64,000 nucleotides of DNA from Flectonema sp. DT1601. Taxonomy: Eukaryota > Euglenozoa > Diplonemea > Diplonemida > Diplonemidae. The position numbers and the translations under genes were made by a program. Within the stretch, counting starts at the first letter, position 1. Each line of letters begins with the position of its first letter. Positions 1 through 9,160 of the stretch are shown here, piece by piece. Location of the stretch: assembly GCA_964019425.1 (NCBI GenBank), contig OZ025829.1:744001-808000 (forward strand), given 5' to 3'. The notes beneath the pieces are model-generated. The model saw only the letters and a program-made list of their open reading frames with translations, was not told where the DNA came from and did not search any database.

Positions 1-957
1 TGAGAGTGGAAAGGTTGTTGGTGTGAGCTATCCTTTTATAGATCAGATACACAGTTATTAGTAGTTTGTATTTTGGTTTTTTTTTTTTTTTTTTTTCCCC
101 TTTTTCCGGGATGTTCTTCTGAACCCTTCCTGGTTTGTCTGTAGTCACAATAAATTCGCACACCTTAGCTTCGGTTGATGACTTGTTTGTTATCTTTAGT
201 TTCTGATTACTTCGTTTCCTTTTATTCACGGAAGCTTTTTTTTTCATGTTTTATTTTCTCGGTGCACTTATAGTATTGTTCGTTTCACCTTTTTTTTTTT
301 TTTTTTTTTTTTTTTTCTTTTTTAATTCATTCTTTCGTGGAACTTTTTTGTTATGCGATCGCAAAAAAAAAAAAGAATTGGTTTATCTTCAACTATACAG
401 AAAATAGTGATATAACACTGTGATTTTTGGTTTGTGCACGAAACCGTGAACCGACTTAAACTGATAAAGCTAAAGGAGGTTTACGTGTGCTGCCAACATT
501 CTTTTTCGTTCTTACAATACTTGTTAAATGCAAAAAAAAAAAAAAAAAAAGAAAGTGCTAATAGCTTATAGATTAGTGCATGCTCAACCTTTTGATCTTT
601 TCTAAAGTCTGGTCTTTTGGGGAGGAGACAATTAATATGTGTCTTTGCTATTGTTTATTTATTTTATTTTTCTTTAAACGACTTTTGATTTCTTTTAACC
701 CCTTCTACTGAGGGTGGTAGTTGTTATCAAGCACATGCCTCGTTTCTTATCTAGTGACTGACTCATTGGATAGTTTTCATTTACACGGTCTGGAATAAAT
801 ATCCTTTTTTTTTATTTCATTTGCGAGAATCATCTCACTGGCTGTAATTGTTGTTGGTTGTTTCTTCACATAAATTACGTTTTTCCTTCTTACTAAACAG
901 AAAAAAAAAAAAAAAGAAAAAAAAAAGGGAACAAACCTTTAAGATAAGAATCTTATT
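1..957. other. Noncoding leader region with homopolymer tracts
   Basis: No convincing coding frame. The stretch holds several long T runs (for example around 78-96 and 292-316) and A runs (532-550, 901-915). A copy of a dispersed repeat lies at about 371-512 and is described separately. An AG acceptor-like site ends at 900, followed by an A-rich stretch leading to the ATG at 958, so the last 57 nt are probably 5' UTR of the first gene. The rest may be 3' UTR or intergenic DNA of an upstream gene outside the window. Confidence 0.6.
371..512 (+). repeat. Dispersed repeat A, copy 1
   Basis: About 142 nt that recur in opposite orientation at about 5284-5425, inside intron 2 of the lipid kinase gene. 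By eye the two copies differ by roughly four substitutions and six small indels, so about 90% identity. The ends carry short imperfect inverted repeats (AAAGAATTGG at the left, CCAACATTCTTT at the right), and both copies are flanked by A/T homopolymer. This fits a small non-autonomous DNA element (MITE-like) or a mobile small-RNA gene. No coding potential is evident. Confidence 0.8.
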
Positions 958-2403
958 ATGGTGCGAGGGGTTAATTTAACCAGAAGGAATTCGGGTATGC
1001 AGTCATCGACTGTGTCGCTTGAGTTGTTGAGCCCCGAAGGTCCAGCTCCACCATCAAGCGCAGGAGGAAGTGAGAAGAGAAGTCGACATCGAAGATTAGA
1101 ATCCATCAAACACAACGACAATGATGAGGATATTCATGAAATTGACGACAACACTTCAATGATGACTGCTCAAGAAGGAGAACCAGACGCAGCATTTATA
1201 ACAGAGCTCGATGATATGACAAGCAATCCTTCAATATACGATGACGACTTAGAGATGTACACCGTCGCCTCTGCCCCCACCCCTGAGAGTATCGCTTCCA
1301 CATCAGGAACACCTTCAGTACTGATAATGAAATCAAAACGGAGTCTTAGAAGACACATTCCATTTAGAGCAGCACAACCAACCATCTCATCCACTAGTAA
1401 GTCACGCGATTTAATTAAAGAACGAGAAGATGCTATTCAGAGTGACAGTCGTAGTCACGTTGAGGGATCATCTGAAGTAGTCAAAACCAGAGTTCGGATC
1501 AAAGATGATATTATTGTTGAGAAAAGCTCTCAGCCGTTGTTGACTGAAAATGAAGAACGGAGAGTTGAGGATATATTATCATCGACGAGGTATGCTTTTG
1601 ATGAAGACGATGAGGAAGCTGAAATTGAAGTCGAAGTAGGGGAAGGTTTCAGCACTGATGCGACCGCGGCTGCTTCTGAAGATGAAATCCAACAAAAACT
1701 ACAATCACTTCGACCTGATCTCGATATTTGTTCTTTGTTAGCTCCGATTGTGATTAGTGATAATCATAGAACTTCAAAAGAATTATCCGACAGATCAAAC
1801 GACGTTCACAATAAGTTAGATGCTCTTTATCGTAAAGCAGCTGAAGAAGAAGAAGGATTCAAAGTCGATATCATCCATGGAAATGAAGAAGAATACCACA
1901 GACGCTTACCAACATCATCCTTATCAATGTTACTGCAAGTGGCATGTCAAGAACAGGGAACAACTCTACCAATCTTCCCTGATGAATCTCAACCAGACAT
2001 GACTAGATTAATTCACACTCCTATTCCAATCCATAACGATATTGGAAGTTTTGAAGAAGGTGATTCCCCAATGGAACCTGAGAAGTTATTCTACAACACT
2101 ATGTCTCTTAAAGACGTCAAGTCACCTGAGCCTGATGAACAGCCTCCTCCTCCAAGTTATGGAGAAGCTGTTGATGCTGTTGATCAAAGGCAGACGGAGG
2201 ACTCACCTCCATGTGACATCCTCTTTTTCAACATCGAAGATGGCGGAGATGAAAAACCAGAGCAGCCGATTATTTCGATACCGAAGGAAAGAAAATTATT
2301 CCTCGACGGTAATTGGGACTCTCTGTTAAATAGAACACCTGAAGGGTTTCTTAATCGTCCGAACAGCAGCTGTTCATTAGCTGCGTCAAAACAAAAGTTC
2401 TGA
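958..2403 (+). CDS. Acidic, low-complexity protein with a PPxY motif (function unknown)
   Basis: 481 aa with no enzymatic domain that I recognise. It is rich in Asp/Glu and Ser, with basic patches near residues 35-45 and 120-140, so it is probably largely disordered. A proline run ending in PPSY at residues 398-401, followed by GEAVDAV, is a typical PPxY ligand for WW domains such as those of NEDD4-type ubiquitin ligases; that is family knowledge, not proof of binding. No signal peptide or membrane segment is seen. The ATG follows an A-rich stretch 57 nt after an AG acceptor, and the frame is open from there to TGA. It is the first gene of the co-directional array. Codon use looks like that of its neighbours, so I regard it as a real gene with no assigned role. 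Confidence 0.75.
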   Translation: MVRGVNLTRRNSGMQSSTVSLELLSPEGPAPPSSAGGSEKRSRHRRLESIKHNDNDEDIHEIDDNTSMMTAQEGEPDAAFITELDDMTSNPSIYDDDLEMYTVASAPTPESIASTSGTPSVLIMKSKRSLRRHIPFRAAQPTISSTSKSRDLIKEREDAIQSDSRSHVEGSSEVVKTRVRIKDDIIVEKSSQPLLTENEERRVEDILSSTRYAFDEDDEEAEIEVEVGEGFSTDATAAASEDEIQQKLQSLRPDLDICSLLAPIVISDNHRTSKELSDRSNDVHNKLDALYRKAAEEEEGFKVDIIHGNEEEYHRRLPTSSLSMLLQVACQEQGTTLPIFPDESQPDMTRLIHTPIPIHNDIGSFEEGDSPMEPEKLFYNTMSLKDVKSPEPDEQPPPPSYGEAVDAVDQRQTEDSPPCDILFFNIEDGGDEKPEQPIISIPKERKLFLDGNWDSLLNRTPEGFLNRPNSSCSLAASKQKF

Positions 2404-2710
2404 TATTCCTGACCTGCCATGCTAACGCTTGAGTGGCTCAACATGTACCTTTTCTTTTTTCTTGTTAATATCTTTCTCCAGCCGAAATGGCTGTTTCGCA
2501 CAGTTTACGTTTTTTTTAAAGTTCGATTTTGTTTTGTTTTGTCTTTTTTTTTCTTAAAGATTACAAAAAATAATAATAACACTTTTTTTCAGTTTCAATT
2601 CAAACACATAGAGAACATGGTAGAGGATAACAACAGAAATTAGATTTTTGATGAATTTTAATTTTCACAAAACTTTTTTCTTATTTTTATTTTTTAATCA
2701 TTTTCAGACA
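2404..2710. other. Spacer with splice-acceptor-like site before the EF-hand/Ubl gene
   Basis: T-rich, 307 nt. A frame upstream of 2711 is open only by chance and would encode a Phe-rich stretch. A strong acceptor (TTTTCAG) ends at 2707, three bases before the ATG at 2711. This fixes the start of the next gene and fits trans-splicing or a 5' UTR intron. Confidence 0.6.
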
Positions 2711-4129
2711 ATGACTATGATGCAACCAGTGATGAGCGACATCCCCCCAGCAGGGGGATGGGATCCAGTACTGATGAACAGAAGAGCAGCTTTTGATGTT
2801 TTTGACGTTGCTCACGATGGAACTATCAACTCTTTTGAACTAACAATGGCTTTAATGGGATGTGATGATGTCCGAGCAGCAGTACAGGGTATCAATTCAA
2901 GGCAATTAAGAGATGCAGAAATTCAGTCTGCTGTTGACAGGGTAGACATCGAACCCGGTACGTTAATTACGTTCAGTGATTTTTTAAAAGTTTGTGAAAT
3001 ATTAATTCACAATTTGGCCGCTAAGCAAGCTGATGAAGAAGCTCGCTATGAACAAAATATTCTTATGCTGGAGGATGAAGTGAACAGAGCAAGAGCAGGA
3101 TCTCCTCAGTCACCGCGTGAAGAGACTGCTTTGATTAGTTGTCCAATTCTTCATCCTGAATTGGGAGTTGTTCAAAAAGCTTTTTACGCTTTTGATATTG
3201 ACAGAAGTGGATCTGTGTCTGGTCATGAGATTCCTCGCATGCTTCAGCTTGTTGGAATTGGACCGAAAACGAAAAACCACGATGCTTGGGCGACGTTTGA
3301 AAAGAAATGGCACAAAGCTCTTCGCAGTATCTACCCACCAAAAGAACCGAATGAGTTGTTAAACGTATTCGACTTTCATGACATGTGTATGATTCTGAAC
3401 CCAAAGTTAGTAAGAGAGTTACCTGAACGTCCTCCTCCACCACCTCCTCCAGTTGAATCTCTTTCTCTTGATGAGTTAAATAGAATGGAACGTGAGGAAC
3501 AGGCGAGACGTGCAGAAGAAGAAAGAATTAGAAAAGAAGAAGAAGAGAGAATAGCGAAGTCAACTCTCCATGTTAAAGCACCTGGTGGTCAGGTGTTCTG
3601 TTTACTAGAAACTAATACAAGTGATTCTGTTGCAATGATTATGAAGAGAATTGAAGACATTGAAGGTGTTCCTGTATCTCAGCAACGTTTAGTTGCTCAA
3701 GGATTTGAAATGTCACCAAAACAAACACTCTCTGACTACGGTGTTAAGATTGGTCATCCACAACGTCATAAGGCGCACACAATTACCCTCCTTCTTCGAG
3801 CACCACCTGCTGGAGATATCATTCCAGCTAGGAAACTAGTTGGAGATTTATACATCAAAACATCTGTCGGAGATATTATTACGATCTCTGCGAAAGCTGA
3901 CGATTCCGTTGGTGAAGTTATGCGCAAAGTGTCTGAGATCACAGGAATACCAGCAATCAGACAGCGTATTATTGGTAATGGAAGGTATGCTACTCGTCAC
4001 TTGTCACACTACACTTGCTTTTTTATACTTTACAACACAAACTACCAATACAGAGAACTCCCAAACTTTGAACGTCTTCGTGAAGGTGGAGTCTATCCTG
4101 GTGATACTGTTTCTTTGCTAATTCGATAA
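2711..4129 (+). CDS. EF-hand protein with two C-terminal ubiquitin-like domains
   Basis: Two exons, 2711-3984 and 4054-4129, give 449 aa. EF-hand loops are seen at residues 32-43 (D-V-A-H-D-G-T-I..E) and 162-173 (D-I-D-R-S-G-S-V..E); both keep the key acidic positions and probably bind calcium. A proline run and a charged helix (about 240-280) precede two ubiquitin-like domains at about 284-360 and 378-449, with the typical 'GVPVSQQRLVAQG' and 'GIPAIRQRIIGNG' turns. The 69-nt intron (GTATGC...ACAG) is a multiple of three and has no stop, so the genomic frame reads through it; removing it restores IGNGRELPNF, the normal Ubl fold. The protein ends in LIR with no Gly-Gly, so the Ubls are not conjugated. 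SF3A1-like and UBX-type Ubls are possible relatives, but the EF-hand plus Ubl-Ubl order is unfamiliar to me. The start is set by the acceptor 3 nt upstream. Confidence 0.85.
   Translation: MTMMQPVMSDIPPAGGWDPVLMNRRAAFDVFDVAHDGTINSFELTMALMGCDDVRAAVQGINSRQLRDAEIQSAVDRVDIEPGTLITFSDFLKVCEILIHNLAAKQADEEARYEQNILMLEDEVNRARAGSPQSPREETALISCPILHPELGVVQKAFYAFDIDRSGSVSGHEIPRMLQLVGIGPKTKNHDAWATFEKKWHKALRSIYPPKEPNELLNVFDFHDMCMILNPKLVRELPERPPPPPPPVESLSLDELNRMEREEQARRAEEERIRKEEEERIAKSTLHVKAPGGQVFCLLETNTSDSVAMIMKRIEDIEGVPVSQQRLVAQGFEMSPKQTLSDYGVKIGHPQRHKAHTITLLLRAPPAGDIIPARKLVGDLYIKTSVGDIITISAKADDSVGEVMRKVSEITGIPAIRQRIIGNGRYATRHLSHYTCFFILYNTNYQYRELPNFERLREGGVYPGDTVSLLIR
3985..4053 (+). other. Stop-free 69-nt intron (multiple of three)
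   Basis: GTATGC at the 5' end and ATACAG at the 3' end. Retention would insert 23 residues into the second ubiquitin-like domain without shifting the frame. The conserved Ubl core lines up only when it is removed, so it is called an intron. Confidence 0.85.
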
Positions 4130-4662
4130 GAGCAAGATGTGGTGTTTATGTTTGTAGCTTAGATTTTTGCTCTTTTAATTGTCATTGAGCCTGGACCTAG
4201 GAGGTGACGACAACCTCTTGTGAGGTGATTTTGTTCTGGCAGAGAGAGAGTCGTTTCGGCGTCTCTCAACTTACTTGTTTGTTGTACTTGTACCCCATTA
4301 TGATCCTTGATGAATTCATTCAAAGACTTGCCCATCTTTGATCTATTATTTCCTTTCTCCTGTGTTCCCACCGTTAGTCTGTTACTTTGTTGGAATTTGT
4401 GTAAGTACGCCAACTTGTTATTTTATTATGTGGGGTCTTATTATTATTTTTTTCTTTTTGATAATTTCTTACAGCTTTTACACTGCTTGTACAAAGCGCA
4501 TTGCTATGCACAAATTGATTTGAAGATTCAAGTGATTCAGAGCTCTCTTTAGACTTCTATTGTTTTCAGAGTATGTATTTGTGTTGTTGGTCTGAAAAAA
4601 AAAAATTATTGATTTGATTATCTCAAAAAAAGCTAAATAAAACACAGGAGGGTGTCAAGTGT
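4130..4662. other. Intergenic/UTR, no gene seen
   Basis: 533 nt, T-rich toward the 3' side. No open frame with protein-like composition was found on either strand. An acceptor (AACACAG) ends at 4647, 15 nt before the ATG at 4663. Confidence 0.55.
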
Positions 4663-6326
4663 ATGAACGCTCCCCTTGTAGCCAACGAAATGGGAGAAAA
4701 TGATAAAGAAAACATTCAAATTGAATTAGGTCAGCTGCCATCAGATGATGTCGATCATGAAGCGGAACTACCCCGAGACACGTCAGAATTAGTTCCTCCG
4801 TTTTGCGCAGGAGCGAGAGAGTTTAATTTATTAGTATTCACGTGTTGTACTTTATTAGTTTGCATTCCAATAGCACTTCTAATCTGTTCTCTTGTTATGG
4901 AGATCAGTACCTTTGGAATCATTGCTGGTGTTCTATTCGCTGTCGGAATCGTTTTTCTCTGCTACTCGTTGAATCCAGTTATTGAAGGGGCACTGCGACC
5001 ACTTCCAGCACCTAATCTACACAGCTGTTTTAAACATCAACAACAGGTATGTTTAATTATAAAGTTATAAAATCAGCAATCAAGAGGCTAACAAACTACA
5101 ACAACACCACAGGGAGATAAACAATCAGGGAACATATCAGTGAAGAGATTGTATCTTATATATAATCCTCATGGGGGAGGAGGTCTTGCAAAGGATATCG
5201 TCACCAATGATGTGCTTCCGGTATTTGAGAAAAGGGGTATTGAAGCAACGGTATGGTTTTCTTTTTTTTTTTTTTTTGCATATACGAAAAAGAATGTTGG
5301 GCAGTACACGTAAACTCTCCTTTAGCTTTATCAGTTTAAGTCGGTTCACGGGTTTCGTGACACAAACAAAAAATCACAGCTGTTATATTACTATTTTCTG
5401 TATAGTTTAAGATAAAGCCAATTCTTTTTTTTTTTCCTTTCTTTCTTTTAAACTTCCCCCTCTCCATAACATAATTACAGGTCATTAAAACTACTCACTC
5501 TGGTCATCCAGTCGAATTAGCATCCACATTATCAACTTCGGGATATGATGTAATGTGTATCGTTGGGGGTGATGGCTCTTTACACGAACTAACGTCGGGA
5601 ATGTTACGCAGACCTGAACAAGAACGAATCCCACTCGGATTCATACCTGCTGGATCAGGTAACAGTATTATGTTAGACTTAGGATGTTGGGATCCTGTTG
5701 AAGCTGCTACTCGAATTGCAGTCGGGGAGACTGCTTGGATTGATGCATTGCACGTCCAAGACGAATCAAAAAAAGTAGACACTTATTCGATAAATGGTAT
5801 CTTCTGGGGACTTGTGGGTGATGTTGCTGTCAGTTCTGAAAGACCCTGGCTGCGTAATTTTTTTAAAGCAAAACGATATGATGTAGTGGCAGTCTGGAGT
5901 GTTTTAAAAGGACAAACTTGGACAGCAAAAGTAACAATCGATGGACACGAATTACACGAACGAGAATTCACAACAGTTTTCATTAATAATACACAGCACT
6001 TGGGTAAGGCTCTCAGATCAACACCTAATGCTTATGTGGATGATGGGGTGATGGATGTTACGTATCTCACTGCGGGGACATACGGAAAAGGAAATTTATT
6101 AAAAATATTCAACCAGCTTCCTAACGGTTCACACAACAGTAATGAAAAGATTTCAAAAAGACAAGCCGTTCACGTTAATCTTGAGCCTTGTGGTGCTGAT
6201 CCAAAACTATGTAATATCGATGGAGAGGTCGTGACATTTGAAGGTCACTTGAGCATCACTTGCGTTCCGAAAGCACTGCAGATCATGTCCCCTCCAAAAC
6301 CAGAACCGATATCCCCGAAAAGATAG
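4663..6326 (+). CDS. Sphingosine/ceramide-type lipid kinase (DAGK catalytic family) with N-terminal membrane anchor
   Basis: Three exons: 4663-5046, 5113-5250 and 5481-6326, all phase 0, giving 455 aa. It belongs to the diacylglycerol-kinase catalytic family that includes sphingosine and ceramide kinases, which phosphorylate a lipid hydroxyl with ATP. Visible motifs are NPHGGGG near residue 146 (nucleotide-binding loop), the signature GGDGSLHEL at 203-211, and PAGSGN at 230-235. Beta-sandwich sequence follows, including INGIFWG..GDVAVSSERPWLR and a C-terminal IDGE. Unusually, two hydrophobic segments at about 54-77 and 80-104 precede the catalytic part, suggesting constitutive membrane attachment; canonical sphingosine kinases are mostly soluble. 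The second intron (230 nt) contains a dispersed repeat in inverse orientation. The exact lipid substrate cannot be told from sequence alone; long-chain-base kinase is my first choice. Confidence 0.9.
5284..5425 (-). repeat. Dispersed repeat A, copy 2 (inside an intron)
   Basis: Reverse-complement match, about 90% by eye, to 371-512. It lies wholly inside intron 2 (5251-5480) of the lipid kinase gene, next to a T run, which explains why that intron is far longer than the others here. Insertion into an intron fits a mobile element. Confidence 0.8.
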
Positions 6327-6732
6327 TATTATGAAAACCTTTAGAAAAGGTTTCGTTTGAAAATAATCTTTAATGATTCTCTCTTTTTGTACCGAATTGG
6401 TCAGAGAAGAAACAACTCTCAGATTTGTAATTTGATATTTCTAACGGCACCCCTGTGTGTTGTTTATGATACAATACGTTTGTATTTTACATACAAAATC
6501 GAATAGTTTTTTTTAGTTGTTTTTGTACCTTTTAATTCTGTTTTTTCTGTATATTAGTTCTGTTTCTTTTTATTTGCACTTTATTTTGGAGTAGTAGTCT
6601 GACCAGGATTGGAGGTGTTCGTGTGGCTCACGGAAATTCTCCTGTTTGTATGATTATAAGCCGTTTGAATACCCCCCCAAAGAGAATATTTCATCTAATC
6701 ACTTTATTTTATGTTAGTCAGGGCTATAAGAC
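6327..6732. other. 3' UTR/intergenic with repeat B
   Basis: 406 nt without a gene. It contains repeat B at 6460-6508, described separately. An acceptor-like TCAG ends at 6721, 11 nt before the ATG of the KIF-binding-protein homologue. Confidence 0.55.
6460..6508 (+). repeat. Short dispersed repeat B, copy 1 (hairpin-forming)
   Basis: 49 nt matching 34217-34265 in the same orientation with about six mismatches. The sequence can fold as ATACAA/TTGTAT or alternatively TTTGTA/TACAAA, and the pairing potential is kept in both copies. It sits about 135 nt after the lipid kinase stop codon, so it may be a 3' UTR element, a small RNA or a relic of a mobile element. Confidence 0.6.
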
Positions 6733-8868
6733 ATGTCCTGGAGTCCAATGCTAAAGTCAAGCGAACCTGAAGAGATCAACGCTGTTCAACGGATGTATGA
6801 TGACCTTCACAGATTCGCAACTGATATGATGGAAAAAGAGGTTGACACTTCCGGCAAGAAACGAGTCAACGTTAACCAATATAACATCAACGCATTAAAA
6901 GAGAGTGAAGGAACGCTATGTGGAATAAGAAGTAAATGGGAACACTCACAGACTGTCGTAATGAAGAGAGCTGCCCTTAGAAGTCTTGCGAAAGTTCTTT
7001 TACTTCAATCTGAATTACACGGAAGATGTGCAGAAACTGCAGAAGGATACAAGACGTTGGAAACAGCGAGAAAGTTGATTGAAAAACAACAAAACAACAA
7101 AACAATAACTGAAGCAGATTTGATTGTTTCGGATCAACGAAGAGCTGCGACTGCACCAAACTTCGCACAACCGACAACAGGGACTTCGATAGTAAACTCA
7201 GATTTATTAATTGACATCTACAATAGAATGGGTGCTCTTTGGTCTGGTTGGGGTGAGCTAACAAATGCCAGAAAATGCTTCGACTCAGCAGAGCAACTTC
7301 ACTCTTACTTTACTGAAGTAGTTAATGACTACAAGCAACATGCTGGCAGGCTACTTGAAAATACGAAAGAGACGCCGATCAGTAGAAACTCTTCAAGGAA
7401 AATGACAATCGATGACATCGTTGCGGAGTCAACGAGAAGGGAATCAGAGGCTTCAAGGAATCGAGAACTTGAAAGAGAAGAACAACAACGAGCTCTAGCT
7501 GAAAGAATCGCCGCTAAAAAAGAAAAGAGAAAACCTGCGGATATTCATTCTGATCCTTCTCCAGATGTGTTTGGAACACATTGGAATGGAAATGAAATAA
7601 ATCAAATTATTGACGGATCTGAAGAGAACTACACCAGTACTTGCAGAGCATTAGCACAAATGTGGACAGCATGTGGAAACCCAATATCATCTTGTTACTA
7701 CTGTCATAAGGCTCTTAGATTAGAATCACTTCGAATTACAAGAGACAGAGACAACTTCTCTCTAAGATGGATTGAAAATTGCATCTCTCTGGCTGATTAT
7801 TACACGTTAGCAAAAGATTTAAGTCATGCCAGCTACTGTCTGAGATGTGCTGCGGAGGTACTTCCGACAGTGTCAGCGGTTGGTGTTGAAGAAAAAGAAT
7901 TACTAAATGAAATAACGTACAGCTTAAAGTTCTATCAGGCTCGACACAATTTAAACTTACTGAGACTATTGCAAAGGGAGTCCGATGAGATTACTCAGGG
8001 TCATAGTCCTCCAGCTAATCTTGACGGGATCGATATTGAATTAGTATTCAATAAGCATGCTACGCCACCACCTGAAGAACGAGAGCTACTAAAGTCACTT
8101 CCGATTAAAAAAATAGCTTCTGAGAGGATTTCCTTTGCTGGATTTAGTCAAACAGGTCCTTCACGATTTCTAAGTGTGAACAGTAGACTCCCATTAGCTG
8201 TTCTGACTGAAGCATCAAAACTATACAAAGAGTGCATGTCAGAGTATACAGTTGATACAGAGTGTGAGAGGCATTGCTTGATTCATTTGGAATTACAAGA
8301 GTTGTTTTCTCTGGGTATTTATTTCTTAGGAAAGAACAATGAAACAGCTTCAAAAAGACTGGAGTTGTACGGAGAAAGGATTAGACTCCTACAGGTGCTG
8401 TTAGACGTTGGATTTGATGAACTGGTATTCAGAAATGTTCTCAGGCAAGTCCACTTTGCTTTGGGTACAATATATCAAGAAATGGCTGATTTAGTTCGCA
8501 GTCAAGGAGTTTCGAATTCTGATCAACAATCATTTTTATTAAAAGCATCGAATCACTTTACAAGATTCTCTGAAAGGTTTATAAAAGAATTCAAAGCTAC
8601 TCAAAGCGCTTCATCTGACCCTCGAGATCGAAATTCCGTAATGAAATTAGAAGGATCAGATGCACCAGCGTATGTTGTCGGTGAGATAAGACACGCTCAG
8701 GTTTTATCGAGATTTGAACCCTCAGACAAGAAGGAGATAATCTCAAAATATAAATCAATCGCTCGTTTTATTGAAACAAATCCAAAATCTGTTGCTGAAT
8801 TCCCTGAATTGAAAGACCACCTCCGTCAAGTTAAAGAGGTCGTAAGAATCTTACAACAAGATTCTTAA
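6733..8868 (+). CDS. KIF-binding protein (KBP/KIFBP) homologue
   Basis: 711 aa in a single open frame; human KIFBP is about 620 aa. KIFBP is an alpha-helical, TPR-like protein that binds kinesin motor domains and blocks their microtubule attachment. Similarity is visible in three blocks. 'YTSTCRALAQMW...SSCYYCHKAL' with '..WIENCISLADYY....A.YCLRCAAEVLP' matches the central TPR region of KIFBP. 'TECERHCLIHL' to 'VHFALGTIYQEMADL' matches the late helices. The end 'SKYKSIARFIETNPKSVAEFPELKDHLRQVKEVVRILQ' region corresponds to the KIFBP C-terminus. A charged insert at about 210-270 (Arg/Glu-rich) is not in the animal protein. No membrane segment or signal peptide is seen. The start ATG lies 11 nt after an acceptor-like TCAG. 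I judged homology by remembered alignment, not by a search. Confidence 0.75.
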   Translation: MSWSPMLKSSEPEEINAVQRMYDDLHRFATDMMEKEVDTSGKKRVNVNQYNINALKESEGTLCGIRSKWEHSQTVVMKRAALRSLAKVLLLQSELHGRCAETAEGYKTLETARKLIEKQQNNKTITEADLIVSDQRRAATAPNFAQPTTGTSIVNSDLLIDIYNRMGALWSGWGELTNARKCFDSAEQLHSYFTEVVNDYKQHAGRLLENTKETPISRNSSRKMTIDDIVAESTRRESEASRNRELEREEQQRALAERIAAKKEKRKPADIHSDPSPDVFGTHWNGNEINQIIDGSEENYTSTCRALAQMWTACGNPISSCYYCHKALRLESLRITRDRDNFSLRWIENCISLADYYTLAKDLSHASYCLRCAAEVLPTVSAVGVEEKELLNEITYSLKFYQARHNLNLLRLLQRESDEITQGHSPPANLDGIDIELVFNKHATPPPEERELLKSLPIKKIASERISFAGFSQTGPSRFLSVNSRLPLAVLTEASKLYKECMSEYTVDTECERHCLIHLELQELFSLGIYFLGKNNETASKRLELYGERIRLLQVLLDVGFDELVFRNVLRQVHFALGTIYQEMADLVRSQGVSNSDQQSFLLKASNHFTRFSERFIKEFKATQSASSDPRDRNSVMKLEGSDAPAYVVGEIRHAQVLSRFEPSDKKEIISKYKSIARFIETNPKSVAEFPELKDHLRQVKEVVRILQQDS

Positions 8869-9160
8869 TTATTATTTTTTTAATATTTTTTCACCCCGTT
8901 CTTGCTTTTTAAATAATTAGTTTCTAATGCACTCTTCGTTTTCACGCAAAAGTTGGACGTTTTGTTTTTTTTTTACCCCATCCTTTTTCCCAATTACGCT
9001 AAAACACTCAAAAAGCTCACATATTATTTTTTTTTAAAAAAAAAAAAACGGTTTGATCGTGTAAGCTAAGAAGAGATTTTTATGACATCATACTGAAAAG
9101 GTTGTTTTTATTTAAATTATTATTTTCTTCTTATTAGGTCTTCACGGATCTTAACACGAG

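Noticed and set aside
939-2501. Minus-strand open frames opposite the first gene (939-1121, 1170-1394, 2184-2501)
   Set aside because: They mirror a plus-strand gene with coherent composition, have no domain signal, and lack any acceptor or start context. Treated as shadows, like all other minus-strand frames in the window.
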